A DNA stretch of 64,000 bases, taken from Rhizopus arrhizus (Eukaryota > Mucoromycota > Mucoromycetes > Mucorales > Rhizopodaceae). The notes below the pieces were generated by a model. That model was given only the letters and a program-made list of their open reading frames with translations, was not told where the DNA came from and did not search any database. The stretch's first letter is position 1; the number at the start of each line of letters is the position of its first letter. The stretch is taken from positions 62,001 to 126,000 of the forward strand of contig JAKZZE010000037.1 in the NCBI GenBank assembly GCA_024220505.1, read 5' to 3'. Shown in pieces: positions 21,415 through 30,312 of this stretch. The translations under genes and the position numbers were made by a program.

Positions 21415-23895
21415 ATGAGTGAGGTCCAACACCTTTCTATAAGCCTTTGGAACGCGAATGGTCTTCGGACCACGACCGTTCATGAAGTCCTGTCTCATTG
21501 CTTATCCTCCACACTCCTTTTTATTACCGAGACTTGGCTTCTTTCCCCTTCACTCCTTCCCACTGACTGGATGCAGTATCATGTGTATGGTGTTCCTGTA
21601 CCTTCGGCCAACCGTGGTTCGATGGGTGTTACTGCTCTGGTCTCTCCTTCTTGTCCCTTTCCTGTCTCTCAACTTCCTTCACCGAATCGGTATACCCTTT
21701 CGTTGAAGGTCGGACCCTTTCGCATTCATTGTTTGTATGTTCCTCCTCCTCTTTCCAACTCTGATTTCATTAATGTACTTTCCTCCATTTCTTCTCTTCC
21801 CAATTCTTTTATCTGTGGCGACTTTAATGCTCGTCTTGGTGACCTCACTGGTGATGCATTGGTCTCTCCTCGTGGTGCTGCTATGGCTCGCTGGCTTGCT
21901 GATCGTTCCTTGACCGTTCTGAACGGCCCACTGGCTCATGGTATTCCTACCTGGGTCGGGTTTCGTGATGATCGAGAGATGAGTAGCATCATTGACATGT
22001 TTTTAACAAACGCGTCATTGATGTCTCCTCGCCTTGACATCGCGTCTGACTTGTCTCTTGGTTCTGACCATCGTCTACTCAAGTTGTCTTTTTCATTTGC
22101 TCAGTCAAGTGCCTCTGAGTCATTGTCTGATACACCTGAAGCTACTATTCATCCTCGTAGACTATGGAACTTGTCTCGCCTTGGTGAACCTGATCCATGT
22201 CAGCTGTATCAAGATACATTTCGTTCGTCATCTGCTCCTTTGCTTTCTCAACTGAAGAGGTTGGTTCAACACCCTCCTTCTTCACGTCCGCCAATTGACG
22301 ACCTCAACGCGTCGCTCAACAACATCATCTACCGCTCTCTTGACTCTTCTGTCGGTGATCGTCCTCCTCGTCTATCGCATTGGAAAAAGTACTGGACGCA
22401 ACAACTTCAAGATGCTGCTGATTTCCGCAACAGGTGCTACCGTAGATGGCGCCGTGCCTTTGGCATCGACAAAGTCTATTGGTGGCATCAACATCAACAA
22501 GCGAATACCTCTTTCCGTCAAGCTGTGGCCAATGCCAAACGCCTGTCCTGGCAAGCATTTTGCAAGTCTCTCGAATCTGACTTCACTAAAGCCGTTTCCA
22601 AAGTCAAGCAACTCAATCGACGACATCAGTCATCATCGTCGTTTTCCCATCCTGATGGTCCATCTAAGGCAGTGGAGGTAATGGCTAGTCACTTGGCTTC
22701 GGTCTTTGATGGCAGTCTTCTACCTTCCACTCGCCCACCACCTCCATCATCTCCATCCTCTCTTGATTTGCCTCTTGGTCTCCATGGTTCGTCTCCTTCT
22801 GGTTCGTCTCCTTCTGGTTCGTCTCCTTCTGGTTCGTCTCCTTCTGGTTCGTCTCCTTCTGGTTCGTCTCCTTCTGGTTCGTTTCCCTCTGGTTCCGCTG
22901 GTTCTCCTCGTCCTTCAAATTCTCTCTTCGCTCCTTTAACTATTCACATGTACATCGGTCAGCTCCCTACTCGTAAAGCTCCTGGTGCTGATCACATCAA
23001 GGCCGAGATGCTCAAGCCGATCAGTACTGACCTGTCATTCATTCTTTCCTGGTTCTTTACACTCTGCTGTCAATGGTCTTACGTTCCTTCTCTCTGGCGA
23101 CATGCTCAAGTTTATCCTATTTTCAAGAAAGGTGATTCATCACTTCCCTCAAACTACCGTCCAATCTCACTCACATCTGTATTCCGCAAGCTACTTGAGC
23201 TGTCTCTGTCTCCATGGTTGTCCTCTGTCTCTCCTCCTCTTGACCTCGCTCAAGGTGGTTTCCGTCCTCGTCGGTCTGCTCTGGATCAAGCTCTGTGCCT
23301 ACATGAGCTAATACAATCGTATTATCGTCGCTCTCATCGGTTTCCTGTGGTTGCATTCCTGGATATCAAGTCGGCCTACGATACTGTCGACCGGCGTGTT
23401 ATCTGGGATGCTCTCTCTCGCTCTGGTGCTGGTTCGTCTCCTTGTCTGCCTCTCTTGGTTCATCTCTTTGATGATGTCTCGGTGTCTGTCCTGGTGTCCA
23501 ATCACTCGTCCACTCCTTTTTCTCCTGTCACCGGTGCCTTGCAAGGTTCTGTTCTCAGTCCTCACTTGTACTCGGTGTACATCAATACATTACCTGCTCT
23601 CCTTCGTCAAGTCGCTGCTCCTGCTACACATTTGGTTCCCTCCTCTGGTTCTGCTGATGCTGGTATGGTCCCAGTGAACTCTCTCCTCTTTGCTGACGAT
23701 GTCGCAGTCATTGGCTCGGCAAAGTCAGTAAAAGAGATGCTCAAGCTCTGTGAAGAACATTCACTGTCTCTGGGTTATCGATGGAACCCAACAAAATGTG
23801 CGGTGCTCAACCATCCACCATTGTCATCTTCTTCGTCTTCCTCTGATCGCCTCCAGTTGTACGATACTCCTCTGCCTTTGGTGGATCAGTTCGTA
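21415..23895 (+). pseudogene. LINE ORF2, copy F, C-terminally truncated
   Basis: Uninterrupted for about 827 residues through endonuclease and reverse transcriptase (FADD near 23690), then cut at ...LVDQFV by the TA insertion of a Tc1-like element; the frame closes 2 codons later in foreign DNA. The linker between endonuclease and reverse transcriptase carries an expanded (GSSPS)n minisatellite not seen in copies C and D. The C-terminal knuckle domain is missing. Confidence 0.87.
22786..22890 (+). repeat. 15-bp minisatellite inside ORF2 of LINE F
   Basis: Six perfect copies of GGTTCGTCTCCTTCT (22786-22875) and one degenerate copy. It encodes GSSPS repeats in the flexible linker before the reverse transcriptase; copy C has about one unit here. 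Confidence 0.95.
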
Positions 23896-24714
23896 CAGTA
23901 GCGGACAAAACTGGTGCACAAAACTTAAAATTAACATTGTATCTCCGCCATATGTCTGCGACTTTTGTGGCATATACCATCTGAAAGACAGTCCAAAATA
24001 TACATTATGTTATGTAAACCGGAACTGTGCCGGACATCCCCCAGGCATAAGGTCATTTTTAGTGATTTTTTGCATATTTCAATTTTCGCCAAAAATGTAG
24101 TGCTTGTCTAGCCTTCTTTCAATTTTCCCCATATCTCTCCCGTTTGCTTTCAGATTTCACAGCATATTAGTAAATTTTAGTAGCTCTTAAAAAATATATA
24201 AAACTGTACTTATTTTGTATTTCCCATTGAGTCCCCCCTTTTGTTTTTACCCTATTCACTATAACAAAGTACTAGCCTTATATGTTTAAGAAAATAAGCA
24301 ACTGTAAAAACGAAACTCTGAGATCTCGAACACGCCTAGTTCGTACGACAGCAGATATTTCTAGAGTAACAAGGATCTCTAAATGGACAATCAACAGGAG
24401 AAAGAGGGAAGAAAGAAACTTAATGTCTTGTGATCATGAAGGTCTCCCGCTTTTAGTCTGAAAAGTTACTAGTTCAGTCATCAACCTAAAGCTTGGACAA
24501 GGTCCGTTACACACAGTTTCTGATGCTCAGCACATTTCGAGGACCTTAAGATACAGTATTAGCAGACTGTTAGTCTGAAGGCACTGTAGGAAGCTAGATT
24601 TTGAGTCCGGAAGTAAGGAATCGAAGAATTTCATCAGCTGTATAAGTCGGAAAAAGCGATGAATGTGGTATCACAACAAGCCATTGTATACTATAGAGGG
24701 CTGAAAGTCTGCTA

Positions 24715-26361
24715 CAGTTGTTGGAATAATTGTTCGGATGTTTTGCAATTTTATACTTTTTGCTTTGTATCTCTGCAGTCAGATACGATAGAGCTACTTA
24801 CAATACCTCATTAGAAAGCGACAGCTGTCATGTATAGCATATAAAAAGTTAAGGTTATGGGATTACTTTCATATATAGTAAGGTCAAATTGAGTTAAGCA
24901 TATGCATTCGAACAATTTTTCCAACTCAATGCATTCTATAATGATGATGTCATTGACGTTTCTGACATCATAAATGCAGCATTACAAAATGACGTAATAA
25001 TGAAATAGCGCTTTTGCTTTTAGTCAGATCTTAAAATATATAAATAAGGCTGGATTTTGCAGTGTTTCCCTTCTATCTCGTACAGCCTATACTTCTTTAT
25101 ATCATGGTATATCCTTGATCTCGTAGCAAGCAAGAAAGCATTCGGTCGCTGTTGGAAAAAGGTTTATCATACTCAGAAATCATGAAACGTGTTTCAGGAG
25201 TATCAAGGTCCACTTTGAGCAAGTACAAGAACTTGTATGCACCTAAACGTACTCGAGGTCATGCTGGTAGAAAGATTACTATAAGCTCAATAACAAAGAA
25301 TTACCTGAAGAGAGAGCTTATAAATGGTTCACTTCAGACTGCAAAGAGCGTATGGTCATATTTAAACAGTATTGGCTATAAGATAGGCTATTTTGGTACA
25401 GTAAAAATGCTTCACAACATGTGTTTCAGTACCCAAATTAAGAAGAAAAAGCCTCTGCTCAAAAAGCCACACATGGAAGCTAGACTTAAATGGGCTAAAG
25501 CTCACAAAGATTGGACAGAAGATGACTGGAGGCGTATGGTGTTTTCTGATAAGACCAAGGTTAATGTTTGGGGCTCGGATGGTTGTAAATACTTTTGGAG
25601 AAGACCTGGTGACAAATTGCAACCTCATCATCTTGACCTTACAGTCAAAGGAGGAGTTGGCAGTGTAATGCTTTGGGGTTGTATGAGATGGGATGATCCT
25701 GTATATGCCTGCGCAATTGAGGACGGTACTATGAAGGCATCAGATTATGTTCATGTCCTGTCAACCACACTGATGGGCAGCCTGAACTACTATGGCTACA
25801 ATCAGGAGGCTATCTATTTTGAACAAGATAACGATCCTAAGCACACATCGAAGCTTGATCGTGCTTGGTTTAAAGAAAATGTGTTTAAAGAAGAGCACAC
25901 CTTCAATTGGCCTGCTCAAAGTCCTGATATGAATCCTATAGAGCATCTCTGGCACCATTTAAAGTTGAGGCTGAATTTATATGAAAGTAGGGCTAAAGGA
26001 GTGCATGATCTCTGGTCTAGAATCGAGAAAGAATGGACCTCTTTTACCAAAGAGCAATGCCAAGCATATATCAAGAGTATGCCAGCTTGTTATAGAGCAG
26101 TCATTAAAGCTAAAGGCGGTTATACACGTTATTAAATAAAAGATGATTCAGTTGGAAAAATTGTTCGAATGCATATGCTTAACTCAATTTGACCTTACTA
26201 TATATGAAAGTAATCCCATAACCTTAACTTTTTATATGCTATACATGACAGCTGTCGCTTTCTAATGAGGTATTGTAAGTAGCTCTATCGTATCTGACTG
26301 CAGAGATACAAAGCAAAAAGTATAAAATTGCAAAACATCCGAACAATTATTCCAACAACTG
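24715..26361 (+). mobile_element. Tc1-b: Tc1/mariner-like element with 212-bp TIRs
   Basis: 1647 bp inserted at TA in Tc1-a. Inverted repeats 24715-24926 and 26150-26361 begin CAGTTGTTGGAATAATTGTT and are nearly perfect. The paralogous Tc1-a copy at 30454-32083 carries the empty site with one TA (GCTAAAGATAGCAGAC), proving the borders. Confidence 0.93.
25182..26135 (+). CDS. Tc1/mariner superfamily transposase (DDE, D-37-E spacing)
   Basis: The frame is open from about 25119 to 26135. The natural start would be ATG at 25104, but an in-frame TGA at 25116-25118 cuts it, so only the ATG at 25182 (MKRVSG) remains; the earlier HTH residues would be lost if that is used. Catalytic residues: first D in VFSDKTKVNVWGSDG, second D in FEQDNDPKH, E in MNPIEHLW. 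There are 37 residues between second D and E, unlike the 34 of classic Tc1. It would excise and integrate at TA using the 212-bp TIRs. Nearly intact; activity is uncertain because of the N-terminal stop. Confidence 0.85.
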   Translation: MKRVSGVSRSTLSKYKNLYAPKRTRGHAGRKITISSITKNYLKRELINGSLQTAKSVWSYLNSIGYKIGYFGTVKMLHNMCFSTQIKKKKPLLKKPHMEARLKWAKAHKDWTEDDWRRMVFSDKTKVNVWGSDGCKYFWRRPGDKLQPHHLDLTVKGGVGSVMLWGCMRWDDPVYACAIEDGTMKASDYVHVLSTTLMGSLNYYGYNQEAIYFEQDNDPKHTSKLDRAWFKENVFKEEHTFNWPAQSPDMNPIEHLWHHLKLRLNLYESRAKGVHDLWSRIEKEWTSFTKEQCQAYIKSMPACYRAVIKAKGGYTRY

Positions 26362-27176
26362 TATCTTTAGCAATGAAACAAATATGAACATTATGGATGC
26401 AGACAGTATACACTAATATTGAAAGCAAGTCGAGCAACCTTAGCGATTTTTTCACGGTGATCAAACAATGAAGCATGCTGGCTGCTCTGTTATGTTTTAA
26501 GGCTGTATTAGATATTGAGGACCAGAATATGTGTGTCAGGTATACGATGGTATAATGAACTCATAAATATACACATATATTTCGCTTACTTCATACCACA
26601 AAAGCCTAGCGTATAGTAGTCTAAAACGTCGTAATCTCTCGTTTCAGTATGACAATGACACAAGGCACAAGTCAACGCATGTCACAAACTCAATATTTGA
26701 TAACAGCGCTTCTGTGCTACAAGTTTAGCCGCCACTAATCCCGGCCTAAGTCCGCTTAAGCATGCCAGGTGGCAATTGATGGCAAAGGTATGATGATACG
26801 ACACTAGATCAAAAAGGGTCGATGATCTTTGGAAAAGAATAGTTAAAGAGCCGGGTTCTTTTACTGAAAATGATATACACGCATATTATTAGCATATGCA
26901 AAGAAGAACATCCGATAATATCAAGAGATGAGATGATTATATAAAGTCTAAGATTTTAGCCACTTTTGCGGTTTTTAGAAAATATAAGATTTTATAAATT
27001 CAAAGCACGCTTATCGCTCAGTTTTAACAATGTCATGCTTAGAACATACATAGATTACAATGACTAGTATATCCTCCTTCTAGTACAGTTTCATGACTAT
27101 TGCAATTACCATGAGCAGGTAATGGTAGTTAAAAGCTAAAAAAAAGTTTTGTGCACCAGTTTTGTCCGCTACTGTA

Positions 27177-28594
27177 CAAAATATCCACCCACAACTTGCA
27201 TACAATCACCAAACTGCATATATTAGCTTCGCAAACGTATCTGATGTCCAAATTATCATTTGCTGAAGTTTTAAGCTCCTACTCTGCTATAACTCGCTCA
27301 TTAAATCTCAATATGAAACAAGTCCCCCAAGATATGGTATTTCAAGCTATTTCTCTCCTTAAACAAGGTAAGTCGGTTCGGGAGGTGGAAGAATTGACGG
27401 GTTTAAGCAAGAGTACGGTTGGGAGACTCCGAAAAACCCATTGCGCTGGTGTTATGAAGCCAAACAGGGGTCGACCCAAGGTGTTGTCTGCAGCCGATGA
27501 ACGTTACTGTGTACGCCAGGTCACCAAAAATCGTGTTCCTAGTGCTGTGAAGGTTACCGAATGCCTTGAAAACGATATTGGAAAGAAAGTAGGTGTCGAA
27601 ACAGTTCGTAGAGCCCTTCGGAAGGCAGGCTTAGGTGCGATTGAGAAGCCAAAGAAGCCATTACTCAGCGCGAAGAATATCCGAAACAGACTTTCTTGGT
27701 GTATTGCTCACAAGGACTGGACAGTAGATGACTGGAAACGTGTTATTTGGTCAAACGAAACAAAAATAAACAGATTTAATTCGGATGGACGCACCTGGGC
27801 ATGGATTCGATCAGGGGAAAGCCTAAAATCTCATCATGTGAAGATGACTGTTAAACACGGTGGAGGCAGTATTATGTTGTGGAGTGCTATTACCTATGCT
27901 GGAGTCGGTTGGATGTGCAAAATCAATGGTAATATGGACAAAGAATTGTATAAAGAGATTTTGGAGGATGAACTGGAGCGTACAATTGAGTATGGTGTCA
28001 GTAAATTAGGCTTCGAACGTCATCAGGTGATTTTCCAGCATGACAACGACCCTAAGCATACATCAAAAGTAGTAAAGGAGTACCTCCAAAAACAATCTTA
28101 TACTGTTTTACAATGGCCTGCACAATCTCCGGACTTAAACCCTATCGAAAATATGTGGTCATTGCTGAAAAGGAGACTTAATGACTATGAAACCGCACCA
28201 AAAGGCATGAACGAGCTTTATGAACGTGTGACTAAGGTTTGATACCACCTTATGAAGCCGGAAGAGTGTCAAAAAGTTATAGAAAGTATGCCACAACATA
28301 TACAAAAGTGTATTCAGAACAAAGGACGTTGGACAGACTATTAATAATAAATAAATAAAGATATTCCGATTTTTTCAATATGCTCCCAAAAGTGTCCCAA
28401 TGCACCGCTCGTTTTGTATATGATTTATCTCCGCCTGCGCTACATCAATTGAGACGTAACTTGTACCACGTACATCTACACTACCGTAGCTTTCAAATGA
28501 GGTACAACAAGACATATTTTATGCAAATAGCAATAGCACCAATGGCAGTGAAAGACAAAATTACAAAACATTGGGACACTTTTGGGAGTCACTG
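27177..28594 (+). mobile_element. Tc1-c: Tc1-like element, left end lost
   Basis: Right end ...GGGAGTCACTG followed by TA and LINE sequence at 28595. The motif CTCCCAAAAGTGTCCCAATG occurs inverted at the end (28569-28588) and again near 28383, a subterminal repeat. The matching left end is absent: Tc1-a begins where it should be. Confidence 0.75.
27244..28344 (+). pseudogene. Tc1 transposase (DD34E type), catalytically dead and with premature stop
   Basis: Starts at ATG 27244 or 27313 (MKQVPQDMVF). An HTH region (SVREVEELTGLSKSTVGRL) is followed by the DDE domain: QHDNDPKHTSK and LNPIENMW have the normal 34-residue spacing. The first catalytic Asp is Asn (SNETKIN, AAC at 27754-27756). A TGA at 28240-28242 replaces the expected Trp codon; the frame then continues to TAA at 28342-28344 (ending GRWTDY). 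Both lesions are G-to-A changes on the coding strand. Unlikely to be active. Confidence 0.85.
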
Positions 28595-29241
28595 TAGATG
28601 TGCTTATCACTCGCTACTGTCTACGTGCTCGTTCTCTTCCTGGTTCTTGCCTGCTGTCTCTGCTATCGTCAACGCTTCCAGTATCTCGCATCAAGGTTCA
28701 TCTTGAAAAGAATCCGCTCTTCTCGGCTTTGCCTTCTCCTCTTCCGTCCTCCAATGCTCGGCTCAAGTCCTTCTTTCGCCAGTATCGTGAGCGTCAGGTC
28801 ATCTCTCTCGTCACCTTCACTACCCAGGTTCTCCTACGCGCATGTCGCCCTGCTCTGGTGGTTGATCCCATCTTATACGTTCCTGCTACTCGTGCAGAAC
28901 GCTCTCTCTTGGTTCGCTGGCGTCTTGGCTGGCTGCCAGGTAAGCCTGAAGACTGTCCTTGTGGACGTGATCGTCGCTCTCGTCGTCACTTTCTAGAGTG
29001 CGACCTTATACCATCTTTCCTCTGGTCTGATCTGCCTCGCTGTCCTCCTGGGTCTTACCCAATTGATTTTGCTCTCTCTTCGTTGCCTCTTGGCCGTTCA
29101 GCTCGCTGTCCTCCTTGGTGGTCTTCACTTCTATTGATGCTTTGGCATATTCAACGTCTCTGCCGTCCTGATAGCTTCTATGCTGTTGATTCTTCTCCTG
29201 GTGCCTCTTGGTATTCAAGTTCTTCTCGTAGCCCTGACTGA
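28594..29241 (+). pseudogene. LINE ORF2 C-terminal fragment, copy G
   Basis: Open frame from VDVLITRYC to the family stop, with the Cys/His knuckle intact. It corresponds to the last ~215 residues of ORF2; the upstream part is separated by Tc1 elements or deleted. Confidence 0.85.
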
Positions 29242-29520
29242 AACCCTTCTTTGTCTGTCTCCTGCTGATCCCCCACGGAAGTAAAGCCATCAAAGTTCCT
29301 TACCGTTGGGTTGTGACAGTAGGTCAGCTAAGTTGTGGAAGTAGGCAGTCAATCTCATCTTTTTTCTCTCTTTTTTTTTGGAGTTTTTCTGTTTCTCAGG
29401 CTCCTTTTTTTGTATCTTATTCTCTTTTTTTGTACTTGAAGATGCAATAATGACTTTTTAGTCGCCTGCAAATATCTTCCTATTAAATAAAACAAAATCT
29501 TTAACCTGAGCTAAGCGACC
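28595..29520 (+). mobile_element. LINE copy G, 3' portion
   Basis: ORF2 3' end and full 3' UTR, ending in GAGCTAAGCGACC at 29520. It starts at the TA flanking Tc1-c. Possibly the remainder of copy F. Confidence 0.87.
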
Positions 29521-29652
29521 ACCTTTCTTTCGCTCTTCCGACCGTTACACAAGGTATAGTACGCGTAATCAACTTTGAACTCAAATATCTCTGCGAATAC
29601 TATACATCCATCCACCGTTTTAACACCAAAATAATCGTCGTATTTTTCTCTA
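29521..29652 (+). mobile_element. LINE copy H, 5' UTR stub
   Basis: 132 bp matching the first part of the LINE 5' UTR (ACCTTTCTTTCGCTC...), directly after copy G. Breaks off at TTTTTCTCTA, where other copies continue ACAAACTAT. It shows that the zero-spacer junction was present here too. Confidence 0.85.
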
Positions 29653-30310
29653 GTGTTGCATTTATAAATAGGCATCCATGGAATTGTTGTTTAAGACGGC
29701 ACTTGTATTTTGTTCCTGAATGGTTATTGGATTTGAGTAAGCTTGGTTACTAAATTAGTACAGAAAGACTGAAACCTAATAATGGAGACAACAGGAGTCA
29801 TTAAGGCACCAATCGGATTATTGATAAGAATATTTCTAAATCATTCGTTTAGGTCGATAAAGTTACTATGCAAGAAAAACAATATTCTATTCTGACATAC
29901 ATAGTCTCAATGCAACTAAATACATTGGATCATAAAAGAGATTATGCAAAGACTTAATACTATAACAGGTTGGTATTATACATGCAAGACATTTATTACT
30001 TTTTATGATATAATTCATCGTCAGATCTTTATGGTTTAACTATGCTAGTGTTGGAGATGTTTGGTTTATAGCATAATTTATTATTTTATTATGTCTACCT
30101 ATAACAAAATGGTTCCAATGTCGGTTTTTGTACTTAATGTTAGTTTATTCCCTATTGTGTAACAGTGCAAACAAAATTTTTTTCACTGGTATAAGCTGCA
30201 AAAGCGCTACAAAATGCATGTTTTTGTGAGTCGTTACCATTTGTTGTTCAAAAGTTATAAAGCGTTAAAGTTGCGAGACGAAAACATTGGAACCATTTTT
30301 CCACCCACTG
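29653..30310 (+). mobile_element. Tc1-like remnant (right end only)
   Basis: Non-coding AT-rich stretch ending ATTTTTCCACCCACTG followed by TA, a Tc1-style terminus; GGTTCCAATG occurs inverted inside near 30110. No matching left end was found, so the left border is set by the end of LINE H. Confidence 0.4.
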
Positions 30311-30312
30311 TA

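Larger units (their letters stand above)
14396..21418 (+). pseudogene. LINE ORF1, copy F, split by Gypsy-1
   Basis: Two parts, 14396-14955 and 20968-21418, join in frame once the LTR element and one CGCAT copy are removed. The only usable start is the ATG at 14396, which fixes the start for the other copies. As it stands the frame runs into the LTR and stops after VMF. The 3' part still overlaps ORF2 by ATGA at 21415-21418. Confidence 0.85.
14207..23895 (+). mobile_element. LINE copy F, interrupted by Gypsy-1 and cut by Tc1-like elements
   Basis: 5' UTR and start of ORF1 at 14207-14955, Gypsy-1 insertion 14956-20962, then ORF1 resumes at 20963 after the duplicated CGCAT. ORF2 runs to about 23895, where a Tc1-like element begins at a TA. 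The 3' part at 28595-29520 may be the same copy with 333 nt lost (see findings). Confidence 0.88.
23896..27174 (+). mobile_element. Tc1-a copy 1: decayed Tc1-like element hosting Tc1-b
   Basis: Bounded by TA on both sides and by ~31-bp inverted ends beginning CAGTAGCGGACAAAACTGG. Without the nested Tc1-b (24715-26361 plus one TA) it is about 1.63 kb, the size of copy 2 at 30454-32083. Coding remnants survive only as scraps: an HTH-like stretch ISRVTRISKWTINRRKREE near 24350 and a transposase tail RVDDLWKRIVKEPG near 26820. Non-autonomous. Confidence 0.88.

Noticed and set aside
22786..22890. CRISPR-like array of short repeats
   Set aside because: 15-bp units without spacers inside a retrotransposon ORF; it is a coding minisatellite.
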